A stretch of 64,000 nucleotides of DNA from Leptospira perolatii. GTDB lineage: Bacteria > Spirochaetota > Leptospiria > Leptospirales > Leptospiraceae. This document shows, in pieces, positions 56,732 through 64,000 of the stretch. The notes below the pieces were generated by a model. The model saw nothing but the letters and a program-made list of their open reading frames with translations. It searched no databases and had not been told where the DNA came from. The stretch spans positions 248,001 to 312,000 of the forward strand of contig NZ_NPDZ01000001.1 of NCBI RefSeq assembly GCF_002811875.1, in the 5' to 3' direction. The position numbers and the translations under genes were made by a program. How positions within the stretch are numbered: the first letter of the stretch is position 1; every line of letters starts with the position of its first letter.

Positions 56732-58636
56732 ATGGGAGATAGAAAACTCTCAGAAATACAAACAGACGTAGAGTTGTATCGTACTCTTGTAGAAACAAGC
56801 AAAGAGTTGATATGCTTACACGAACCAAACGGAGTTTATATTTATCTAAATCCCGCGCTCAACTTCTTGACTGGGTATTTGGAAGATGAACTGATCGGGC
56901 GCGACTTTTACGACTTTATCCATCCCGATGATAGAGAAAGAATATTAGAAGTTTCTCAAATACCAGTATTATTAAGAAACCAACCTGTACCTATGGAATA
57001 CAGGTTTAGAAGAAAAGATGGGACATATGTCTGGTTCCAAACCCTTATGCAACTGATTCTGGAGGAAGACGGAACAGTAAAAAATTTGCATAGTACTTCA
57101 AGGGACATTTCTTCTAGGATCGAGTTGACCCGAAGGCTGCAACAAGAGCGCAAATTCTCTTCCTTGATGAGTGAGCTCGCGCACGTGGGCGCATGGGAAT
57201 GGTATCCGACAGAGAACTCAGTGTTCTGGTCTTCCGAAGTTTTTAGAATTCACGAAAGAAATGAATTACTTGGCGTAAACGCAAACATTGCGCTGCAGTA
57301 CACCATACTGCAAGATCGCGCTTTGGTCCGTCGGTGTTTTATTCTAGCGAAAGAAGAAGGCAGATCTTTCTCCATCGAGCATAGGATCAAGACTGAAAGT
57401 GGCAAGATTCGTTGGGTTCGAACCCAAGGTAGACCTACAACTACGGTCGAAGGCAGAGTGGCCACAGTCTACGGAGCGATTCAAGATATCACTTTATCAA
57501 AGTCGGTAGAGGAAGAAATCCGTTTGAGCGAGCGGAAGTTTTTCCAAGCGTTTCACAGTTCTGGGATCGGAATGGCTTTGACGAACCCCGAAGGGGCTAC
57601 CATAGAAGTGAACTATTCTTTGGCAGAGCTCCTAGGCTATTCCAAAGATGAATTATTAAAACGGAATATTCTAGAAATCACATTTCCTGAGGATTTAGCT
57701 GAGATAACTGCGAACATGGAGAAGTTAGTTCGCGGAGAAAAGGAATCTTACCAGACCGTGCAAAGATACGTCCACAAAAACGGTGCGATTATCTGGGCCC
57801 TGCTGACTGTGGTTTTGGTCAGAAAGAATTCAGGGCAGCCTATGTTCTTTGTTTCTCAGATGCAGGACATTACTAGAAGGAGAAATCTAGAAAACATATT
57901 AAGGGAAAAGAATTCCAGGTTAAAATCGATCAGCGTGCATTTGCAGGAGAGAATCGAACAATTGGAGGAATTCAATCAGATTGTTTCTCATAATATGAGA
58001 TCTCCTATTGGAAATATTTCCACTCTTGTAAAGTTTCTAGAAGATGCCGTCGATGAAGAGGAAAAATTAGAGTATTTAGGATATCTAAAGCAGACTGCGG
58101 ACCAGCTTTTGATCACTTTGAATGACCTGGTAGAAGTGATCAAAATACGCCAAACACGAAAAGTTGCGAAGGAAAAAATAATAGTAGAAGAAGCGTTTTC
58201 AAAAGTAAGGGCAATGTTCCAGGCCCAAATTTTGGAGTATAATGCCGAGGTGATCGTAGATTTTAAGGAGGCTCCTGAAATTAGATATTCTAGAGTTTAT
58301 TTGGAAAGCATTCTACTGAATCTATTCTCCAATTCTTTAAAGTATCGGGATCCTTCTAAATCACCCATCTTAAAGTATTCTACGTATTGGAAGAATAATG
58401 CATTCGTTCTCGAAGCTGCCGACAATGGGCTTGGGATTGATTTGGACAAATACGGTAATCAAATTTTTAAATTAAATAAAACATTTCATCGAGATATAGA
58501 CGGAAAGGGAATTGGATTGTTTATGACGAAAAATCAAATTGAATCAATGGGCGGGGAAATCTACGTCGAAAGCCAACCTGGCATTGGTACTAAATTTCTA
58601 ATTCACCTAACGAAAGAAAATGAATTCGTCGAGTAA
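56732..58636 (+). CDS. PAS-domain sensor histidine kinase
   Basis: 634 residues with no membrane helix, hence cytoplasmic. Three PAS domains (about 12-130, 140-260 and 265-385) lead to a HisKA-type region with H420 in VSHNMRSPIGN, then an N-box (LLNLFSNSLKYRD), DNGLGID and the GKGIGLFMTKNQIE G2 box. PAS domains often carry cofactors or bind small ligands; the PAS-PAC phrases (ISSRIELT, ITLSKSVEEE) are visible. It overlaps the receiver gene by 17 bases, so the pair forms a two-component system with phosphate passing from H420 to D66. GGAAGG precedes the ATG. Confidence 0.92.
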   Translation: MGDRKLSEIQTDVELYRTLVETSKELICLHEPNGVYIYLNPALNFLTGYLEDELIGRDFYDFIHPDDRERILEVSQIPVLLRNQPVPMEYRFRRKDGTYVWFQTLMQLILEEDGTVKNLHSTSRDISSRIELTRRLQQERKFSSLMSELAHVGAWEWYPTENSVFWSSEVFRIHERNELLGVNANIALQYTILQDRALVRRCFILAKEEGRSFSIEHRIKTESGKIRWVRTQGRPTTTVEGRVATVYGAIQDITLSKSVEEEIRLSERKFFQAFHSSGIGMALTNPEGATIEVNYSLAELLGYSKDELLKRNILEITFPEDLAEITANMEKLVRGEKESYQTVQRYVHKNGAIIWALLTVVLVRKNSGQPMFFVSQMQDITRRRNLENILREKNSRLKSISVHLQERIEQLEEFNQIVSHNMRSPIGNISTLVKFLEDAVDEEEKLEYLGYLKQTADQLLITLNDLVEVIKIRQTRKVAKEKIIVEEAFSKVRAMFQAQILEYNAEVIVDFKEAPEIRYSRVYLESILLNLFSNSLKYRDPSKSPILKYSTYWKNNAFVLEAADNGLGIDLDKYGNQIFKLNKTFHRDIDGKGIGLFMTKNQIESMGGEIYVESQPGIGTKFLIHLTKENEFVE

Positions 58637-59027
58637 GTTCTACGAACTTTTATTGGTCGACGACGATTCCATCTTCGTAGCACTGACTCGTCGAACTATG
58701 GAAAAGGCTGGAGTAGCAGGCAATCTTCGCGTTTTTGGGGACGGAGAAGGTGCAATTACATATTTAAAGTCAGTTATCGCTGATTTGAATCTAATTCCGG
58801 ATGTTATCTTTTTAGATATAAACATGCCTTATATGGACGGCTGGCAGTTTCTAGATGAATATTCTAGGTTTGCCGGAGAATTGAGCAAACAGCCGATCAT
58901 CTATATGGTCAGTTCTTCCGTAGACGAGGCAGATATTCGTAAGGCGAAGGAGATCCCTTTCGTTAAGGGATATCTCGTGAAACCCTTGTCAGTCGATGCC
59001 TTTCGCGGAATTTTCTCGGTCGCTTGA
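58620..59027 (+). CDS. Single-domain response regulator (receiver)
   Basis: 135 residues, a stand-alone receiver of the Rcp1 type. Acid-pocket residues D14-D16 (LVDDDS), phosphoacceptor D66 (IFLDINMPYMDGW) and the lysine in VKGYLVKPL are all present. No output domain, so it either passes phosphate on or binds a target protein, in the manner of CheY. The start lies 17 bases inside the kinase gene. Confidence 0.93.
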   Translation: MNSSSKFYELLLVDDDSIFVALTRRTMEKAGVAGNLRVFGDGEGAITYLKSVIADLNLIPDVIFLDINMPYMDGWQFLDEYSRFAGELSKQPIIYMVSSSVDEADIRKAKEIPFVKGYLVKPLSVDAFRGIFSVA

Positions 59028-59029
59028 TA

Positions 59030-60496
59030 TTATTCGCCTTGGCCTAAGGAAAAGGACCTCTTTCCGTCAAAGTTATACAAATTCTCAATCTGGATGCAAT
59101 CGAGGCCTGCCTCCGCGATTCTTAACAATAGATTTGCGATCTGATTAGGTTGAATTGGAGTAAATCCGTCTCCCATTTCGGTGTCCGGAGTATTTTGGCT
59201 TACGAATCTGCAGCGCCAGTGGTCGGTCAAAAAAGTTTCCGGTTGACCCTGTGGATAAACTTTTACTCCCCTGTTTGTGATCATTCGTAACTTTAAGTCG
59301 CCTGAGAGTGTGGACAATTTTTTCCCTAATTCTTCAGGACTTCCCGGACTCCAATCCAAGAATACATCGGTTCCGACGAGATCTTTTTTCATTACAGATC
59401 TCTTATATTCTGGAATATGAATTTCTTTTGCTTTTCCGAAGGAGATAGGTTTGAACTTTTCCGGAAGATGTCCCAGGTTCCCAATGATTGCATCTGCAAA
59501 TTCTTTTGTTCCAAGTTTGATCCGGCTTACTCCGGCTTTGAAAATATCGGCGGTATGCAGACCTTCTTCTATTGTTAAGAGCCAGGCATTTTGAATTTTT
59601 GCGGCGATATCAGGCTGACCGATATGGACCAAGAGCATAATTGCTGCGTTTAATAATCCAGAAGGGTTCGCAATATTCTTGCCCGCGATATCCGGAGCCG
59701 AACCATGGATTGCTTCGAACATCGATACGATTTCTCCGATGTTTGCGGACCCGGCCATTCCCACGGACCCTGCGATCTGAGCTACGATATCCGATATGAT
59801 ATCCCCGTACAAATTCAAAGTTACGACTACATCGTACACCTGAGGTCTTTCTGCAAGATGCGCAGCACCTATATCTATAATTTCGCTGGTAGATTCAATT
59901 TCGGGGTACTCTTTCGCAATCGACTTAAAGACCTCGTGAAACAAGCCATCGGTCTGTTTCATAATATTGTCTTTCACCATTGCGGTTACTTTTTTTCTTC
60001 CGTATGCTTTAGCGTATTCGAAAGCATATCGAATGATTTTTTCTGAGCCCGGTCTAGATACTAGTTTTAAGCATTGAACCGTATCAGCAGTTTGTTTGTG
60101 TTCGATTCCGGTATATAAGTCTTCTTCGTTCTCTCTTACGATGACTAAATCCAGTTTTGAGTGTTTTGTATCTACATAAGGATAAAGTGATACGCATGGG
60201 CGAACGTTCGCGAACAAGCCGAGGGTGGTTCGAACAGTTACGTTCAAACTTTTGAATCCTCCGCCCTGGGGAGTAGTAATCGGTGCTTTCAAAAAAACTT
60301 TAGTATCGCGAAGCACATCCCAGGCAGAAGGTTCGATTCCGGCACTGTGTCCTTTTAGATAGACCTGTTCTCCGATTTCTACAAATACGGGTTCGAAAGA
60401 TGCGCCGGCAGCATCCAAAATCCGTAATGTTGCATCCATGATTTCCGGTCCGATTCCATCTCCCTTTGCAACCGTGATTCTCTTTTTTTTGGACAT
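59030..60496 (-). CDS. icd: Isocitrate dehydrogenase (NADP-type, Thermus/Rickettsia-like)
   Basis: 488 residues. It converts isocitrate to 2-oxoglutarate in the citric acid cycle. The family start AKGDGIGPEIMDATL, the substrate block TVRTTLGLFANVRP, ENEEDLYTGIEH and the metal/cofactor region LNLYGDIISDIVAQIAGSVGMAGSAN are present. The C-terminal domain of about 140 residues after SRIKLGTKEFADA matches the long Thermus/Rickettsia class rather than E. coli Icd (about 416). Coenzyme choice is inferred from that class. CAGGAGAGAAAG before the start is a strong ribosome site. Convergent with the receiver gene. Confidence 0.9.
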   Translation of the reverse strand: MSKKKRITVAKGDGIGPEIMDATLRILDAAGASFEPVFVEIGEQVYLKGHSAGIEPSAWDVLRDTKVFLKAPITTPQGGGFKSLNVTVRTTLGLFANVRPCVSLYPYVDTKHSKLDLVIVRENEEDLYTGIEHKQTADTVQCLKLVSRPGSEKIIRYAFEYAKAYGRKKVTAMVKDNIMKQTDGLFHEVFKSIAKEYPEIESTSEIIDIGAAHLAERPQVYDVVVTLNLYGDIISDIVAQIAGSVGMAGSANIGEIVSMFEAIHGSAPDIAGKNIANPSGLLNAAIMLLVHIGQPDIAAKIQNAWLLTIEEGLHTADIFKAGVSRIKLGTKEFADAIIGNLGHLPEKFKPISFGKAKEIHIPEYKRSVMKKDLVGTDVFLDWSPGSPEELGKKLSTLSGDLKLRMITNRGVKVYPQGQPETFLTDHWRCRFVSQNTPDTEMGDGFTPIQPNQIANLLLRIAEAGLDCIQIENLYNFDGKRSFSLGQGE

Positions 60497-60606
60497 CTTT
60501 CTCTCCTGGGAAATTCCTTATTTCAACCAAATGCAAATCTTGGTCAATCTGTATTGAATCGGATCAGATGAATCAAGGTCTCAGGATGAAAGTAGGTGAA
60601 AAAAAT

Positions 60607-61800
60607 TCACCAAAACAAAAACTCCAAAACCTCCCCTTCCTTGATTTCGGGCTTATCGGCCGGATGTAAAGCGATCCCGTCCGAAAGCAAGCCCGCAGTA
60701 ATGTCTCCACTCCCGTTGAATTTTTTGGGCAGCACACCTGTAACTAAGTTGTTTTCCAGTAACGCCGGAAAGTATTCGGGAAGCTTATTGCCTTTGCTCC
60801 GCGATTGCAAGATCGGAAGATTGAGTGTAGACGATTCCGGAAGACTTAAGAATTTTCGAATATACGGTTCTACAAAAAGCCTGGCACAAACCTGTACGCT
60901 AAATGGATTTCCAGGCAGTGCAAATACTACGCAACTTTTTGTTCTGCCAAACCAAATGGGTTTTCCCGGTTTCAATTCTACTTTATGGAAAATTTCTTGG
61001 ACACCGAGTTTACTTAATACCGAAGGGATCAGATCCAAACTGCCCATGGAAACTCCACCGGTAATCAAAAGAATTTCCGACGTTAGTCCCTGTTTTAAGG
61101 CTTCCTGTATTTTTGGTTCTTCATCCGGAACTAAGTTCACAGACAATGGAGTGATTCCGAATTTCTTTAAAAAAGAAGTGAGACCATGTGAATTAGAATC
61201 ACGAATTTGAAAAGGTTTCGGTTTTGCCTCGATTGAAACCACCTCGTTTCCGGTGGAAACGATGGAAACTTTAGGAGGAGAAAATACTCGGACCTTATCC
61301 TTCCCCAAAGAAGCAAGGAGTGAGATTACGGATGCATTGATTATAGTTCCGGATGAAATTACCGTCTGTCCTTTTCGAAGGTCTTCTCCTTGTTTTGCAA
61401 TATTCTGACCCGACTTAATTTTGGTAGGGACGAATCGAACCATCTTTAGATTCCCTTCTTGGGAAACATCCTTGGAATCCTCAAACTTGATCACTGTATC
61501 CAAACCATCTGGGACGGGAGCACCGGTCATAATCTTTACGATTCTCTCGCCTTTTCTCAGTTTGATTTTCATTCCCGCAGATACTTCAGTTTGGTAAGTA
61601 AAGACTTTCCCGGTTTCGTAATCTTTACTTTTCAGGGCGAAACCATCCATCGTAGAACGATGAAAAGGCGGATAGTCTCGATCAGCCTTTACAGTTTCGG
61701 CAAGCGAAAATCCGGTTGCTTGGTCCAAAGAGATCAGGATCGTTTCAGGTTTATTCACTTTTAATAATATTCGTTTAAGTGCATCCGAAATCGAAATCAA
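60607..61800 (-). CDS. moeA: Molybdopterin molybdenumtransferase
   Basis: 397 residues. It inserts molybdate into adenylated molybdopterin. Family blocks DYPPFHRSTMDGFALKS, GERIVKIMTGAPVPDGLDTVI, the MoCF-domain region ILLITGGVSMGSLDLIP and FALPGNPFSVQVCARL are intact. It is the last gene of the minus-strand nitrite/molybdenum operon and overlaps the moaC-mogA fusion by four bases (61797-61800). Molybdenum cofactor would be needed for a nitrate reductase, which must be encoded beyond the window. Confidence 0.95.
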   Translation of the reverse strand: MISISDALKRILLKVNKPETILISLDQATGFSLAETVKADRDYPPFHRSTMDGFALKSKDYETGKVFTYQTEVSAGMKIKLRKGERIVKIMTGAPVPDGLDTVIKFEDSKDVSQEGNLKMVRFVPTKIKSGQNIAKQGEDLRKGQTVISSGTIINASVISLLASLGKDKVRVFSPPKVSIVSTGNEVVSIEAKPKPFQIRDSNSHGLTSFLKKFGITPLSVNLVPDEEPKIQEALKQGLTSEILLITGGVSMGSLDLIPSVLSKLGVQEIFHKVELKPGKPIWFGRTKSCVVFALPGNPFSVQVCARLFVEPYIRKFLSLPESSTLNLPILQSRSKGNKLPEYFPALLENNLVTGVLPKKFNGSGDITAGLLSDGIALHPADKPEIKEGEVLEFLFW

Positions 61801-62717
61801 TGTCCGCTTCCTCTCATCATTTTTTTTGCATGAAAAATCCCGGGCAAAATTGCTTGCAGGCTTTCCCTAGCTCCGTTTGTGCTTCCGGGAACGCAAACTA
61901 TGATTGTTTTGCCGATTCTTCCTCCTAGGGAGCGAGAGAGCATGGAAAAAGGAGTACGATCTTGGCCGAAAGATCTCATAGCCTCTGCAATTCCCGGAAT
62001 TTCCTGGTCCAGCATGGGCCTGATCGTATCTGTAGTATTATCTCTTGGTCCGAGTCCAGTTCCACCGCTCGAAACAATCAGATCAACTTTTTCATTTACC
62101 CATTCAGAAATTACTTTTTTGATTTCGGTCGGTTCATCCGGGACAATTTTCAGATCTATTACTTCGACTGAATGGCTTTTTAACAATTCCGATATTGCTT
62201 TGCCCGATCCATCTTCTCTTTTTCCTTCGAAAGTAGAATCGGAACACACTAAAATAGCCGCTTTGGAGCCCTCTGCAAATTTAGTGATTTGTAAATCGCT
62301 TTTGCCGCCTTTCTTCTCAGTCAAGTGGATAGAAGATATTACTAAATCTTTATCTATTGGCTTTAGTAAATCGTAAATTACGAGGGAAGCTACGGAAAGT
62401 CCGGTTAGAACCTCCATTTCGATTCCCGTTCTTCCTATTGATTTTGCACTAGCGGTAATTTTTACTCCGCAAGTTGCTTTTTCTTGAAAAGTTTCGAATT
62501 GTATATCGAAAGAATCTATACTAACTGGATGGCAATGTGGAATCAGGTCCGAAGTCTTTTTGGAGGCGAGCAGTGCAGCGGCTTTGGCTACTCCAAATAA
62601 GTCTCCTTTAGGAAGATCTTTATTGATGATTCTTTGTAGGGTTTCCGGTTTGCAAAACACAAAGCCTTCTGCCTCTGCAGAGCGAAGGCTGACTCTTTTT
62701 CCGGTAATATCGTTCAT
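61797..62717 (-). CDS. Bifunctional MoaC-MogA/MoaB fusion
   Basis: 306 residues uniting two steps of molybdenum-cofactor synthesis. The N-terminal 150 residues are MoaC (cyclic pyranopterin monophosphate synthase): GDLFGVAKAAALLASKKTSDLIPHCHPVSID and GRTGIEMEVLTG, with the active-site K in KGGKSDLQIT. From about 153 a MogA/MoaB-type adenylyltransferase follows: LVCSDSTFEGKREDGSG and SSGGTGLGPRDNTTD. MoaC and MogA are usually separate, so the fusion brings an early and a late step together. It lies between cobA and moeA. Confidence 0.93.
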   Translation of the reverse strand: MNDITGKRVSLRSAEAEGFVFCKPETLQRIINKDLPKGDLFGVAKAAALLASKKTSDLIPHCHPVSIDSFDIQFETFQEKATCGVKITASAKSIGRTGIEMEVLTGLSVASLVIYDLLKPIDKDLVISSIHLTEKKGGKSDLQITKFAEGSKAAILVCSDSTFEGKREDGSGKAISELLKSHSVEVIDLKIVPDEPTEIKKVISEWVNEKVDLIVSSGGTGLGPRDNTTDTIRPMLDQEIPGIAEAMRSFGQDRTPFSMLSRSLGGRIGKTIIVCVPGSTNGARESLQAILPGIFHAKKMMRGSGH

Positions 62718-62731
62718 TTTAACCTAATCCT

Positions 62732-63508
62732 TCAAATAGAAAAGGCCTGCTGGCGTGCCTCCTTTCTCAGTGCTTCCATTTCGATATAGAAGCGAACGAT
62801 ACCGCCTATCACTAGTAAAGCGGGAGACCGAACTTCGTTTTTAGATGCGAGTTCCAGTATATTTCCCAAGTTTCCAGTTAATATTCTCTCCGATTCTAAA
62901 GTTGCATTCTCTATGATTGCGATCGGGGTATCTTCTGGATTTTGGGAGTTCAGCAGTTCCTTAGTTATCGTTTCTAACGAATTCAATCCCATATAAACGA
63001 TCAATGTTTTTCCTGCACAAACTAAATCCCTAAATCCTTCCGAATTTTTGCCGTCTTTTTTATGTCCGGATAGAAATACGATTTCTCGCGCATAATCCCT
63101 ATGTGTGAGAGGTATCCCAAGGGAAGCAGCCGCCCCAGAAGCCGTAGTAACTCCTGCGACGATCTCGCAATCGATTCCAAGAGAAAGTAGGTAAGCAAAC
63201 TCTTCTCCCACTCTTGCAAAAATTGCAGGATCTCCTCCTTTTAATCGGACTACGATATCATACTGGGATGCGGCCTCGGCGATTTTTTCGTTAATCTCCT
63301 GTTGCGCGCAACTATGCTGACCAATTCGCTTACCAACGTAGATTAATTCTGCGCTCTTTCTGCACAGTCGAAGCACTTTGGCCGAAACCAGATCGTCGTA
63401 CAGCACAACTTGGGCTTTTCGGAGTACTTTCACCGCCTTAACGGTTAGCAAGTCCGGATCACCCGGGCCTGCTCCTACGAGGTAGACTTTTCTCTCAAAA
63501 CTTCTCAA
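62732..63508 (-). CDS. cobA: Uroporphyrinogen-III C-methyltransferase, second copy
   Basis: 258 residues, SAM-binding VYLVGAGPGDPDLLTVKA, KGGDPAIFARVGEE and GIPLTHRDYA. Same reaction as the copy at 11906-12730; here the context is nitrite reduction, so it should supply siroheme for NirB. It begins with TTG (63508-63506), the first possible start after an in-frame stop, with GGTGAT just upstream. No dehydrogenase/ferrochelatase gene accompanies it, so it presumably relies on the one in the sulfur operon. Confidence 0.92.
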   Translation of the reverse strand: MRSFERKVYLVGAGPGDPDLLTVKAVKVLRKAQVVLYDDLVSAKVLRLCRKSAELIYVGKRIGQHSCAQQEINEKIAEAASQYDIVVRLKGGDPAIFARVGEEFAYLLSLGIDCEIVAGVTTASGAAASLGIPLTHRDYAREIVFLSGHKKDGKNSEGFRDLVCAGKTLIVYMGLNSLETITKELLNSQNPEDTPIAIIENATLESERILTGNLGNILELASKNEVRSPALLVIGGIVRFYIEMEALRKEARQQAFSI

Positions 63509-63543
63509 CGGTGATCACCCAATCGATCCTACTTTCGAGTTAC

Positions 63544-63930
63544 CTACGAAAGCTTGGATTCTCCTTCTTTCGATTGAATGCTATCGTCGATCATGATAAA
63601 CACGGAATCGTTTTGAATCACAACCGGATAAGTATTGATTCTATAAGAATCACCTGATAGACATTCTCCTGTCTTTAAAGAGAATGCTTTTTTGTGCATC
63701 GGGCAAGCAACCTTAGGAGTTCCATTCGAATCTCCTAACAATCCCCTAGATAAAACCATATCTCCCGTATGAGGACAAGCATTGTCGCAAGCGTACCACT
63801 CATTCCGAGATTCGAATCGATAAATCGCAATTTGGCGGTCGCCGATTTTTGCGCAAACTCCACCTTCTTCCGGAAAATCGGAAACCGGTGCGACCAAAAA
63901 TAGATTTTTGTTCTTAATAGCTGTTTCCAT
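63544..63930 (-). CDS. nirD: Nitrite reductase small subunit (Rieske type)
   Basis: 128 residues with one Rieske [2Fe-2S] motif: C52 and H54 (ACPHTGD), C76 and H79 (ACPMHKKAF). It matches NirD, the small subunit of assimilatory NAD(P)H nitrite reductase, in length and in the family block YRINTYPVVIQND. A strong GGAGG lies five bases before the ATG and the stop of the preceding gene lies ten bases upstream, so it is coupled to NirB. Followed by cobA after 35 bases. Confidence 0.9.
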   Translation of the reverse strand: METAIKNKNLFLVAPVSDFPEEGGVCAKIGDRQIAIYRFESRNEWYACDNACPHTGDMVLSRGLLGDSNGTPKVACPMHKKAFSLKTGECLSGDSYRINTYPVVIQNDSVFIMIDDSIQSKEGESKLS

Positions 63931-63940
63931 TCTTTCCTCC

Positions 63941-64000
63941 TTACGAATTTACCAACTCAGTTTTGGGCCAATCAACAGGGCGTTTTTGACCACGCTCTTC
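63941..64000 (-). CDS. C-terminal end of an upstream gene, probably nirB (partial)
   Basis: Only the last 19 codons are inside the window; the frame ends RPVDWPKTELVNS and a TAA at 63943-63941. Position directly before nirD makes the large subunit of nitrite reductase, NirB, the natural guess, and the ending (VDWP) is as in several NirB proteins, but so short a piece cannot prove it. Confidence 0.6.
   Translation of the reverse strand, partial: EERGQKRPVDWPKTELVNS

Overview
The window reads as a stretch of Leptospira chromosome. This rests on a DUF1564-type gene (a family I know only from Leptospira), spirochaete-style lipoproteins with loose lipoboxes (FGC, TAC, YNC), a moderate base composition (about 30-40% G+C in lines I counted by hand) and the general gene content. 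A complete sulfate-assimilation operon and a nitrite-reductase cluster fit a free-living or environmental lineage better than a strict parasite. Genus-level assignment is fairly secure; species is not.

Layout. 1-2391: minus-strand Yej-type peptide/microcin C importer (yejB, yejE, partial yejF). 2506-8530: lipocalin-like secreted protein, large membrane protein, LpxL-like acyltransferase and a sulfatase-fold membrane phosphotransferase, with a strong bidirectional terminator at 6484-6515. 9007-15069: sulfate assimilation, cysH-cysD-cysN-cobA-met8-cysI, ending in a bidirectional terminator. 15133-24158: beta-propeller, M23 peptidase, CPBP protease, ClC channel, FadL porin and a sterol-desaturase family enzyme. 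24428-28872: DUF1564 gene and a tandem MuiA/DUF4139 pair. 32465 down to 28860: a cobalamin riboswitch on the minus strand followed by two lipoproteins, a DUF6580 membrane protein and a VWA protein, with further RNA hairpins over two start sites. 32581-35712: amine oxidase, Ada-like alkyltransferase, alpha/beta hydrolase. 35897-40404: a fumarylacetoacetate-hydrolase-family gene behind a type IIA topoisomerase pair whose A subunit resembles phage T4 gp52. 40635-48961: gltX, an RsbW-like kinase, a DUF455 ferritin-like protein, lipoproteins, an orphan MotB-like protein and an M14 peptidase.

48994-51865: ECF sigma factor, SnoaL-like protein, aminotransferase, DUF2905. 51892-56039: a visibly G+C-richer block (alpha/beta hydrolase, two sterol-desaturase family enzymes, membrane-anchored AraC regulator) lying against the 3' end of tRNA-Ser(GGA), probably acquired laterally. 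56286-59027: ferredoxin, PAS histidine kinase and receiver protein. 59030-64000: isocitrate dehydrogenase, then a minus-strand nitrite/molybdenum operon: nirB (3' tail only), nirD, a second cobA, moaC-mogA fusion, moeA.

Functional links. The two anabolic clusters mirror each other: each pairs a siroheme enzyme (sulfite or nitrite reductase) with its own uroporphyrinogen-III methyltransferase, while the only visible dehydrogenase/chelatase-type siroheme gene is in the sulfur operon. The most unusual content is the riboswitch operon, a candidate cobalamin-acquisition system with layered RNA control, followed by the T4-like topoisomerase pair and the tRNA-flanked lipid-modification block.
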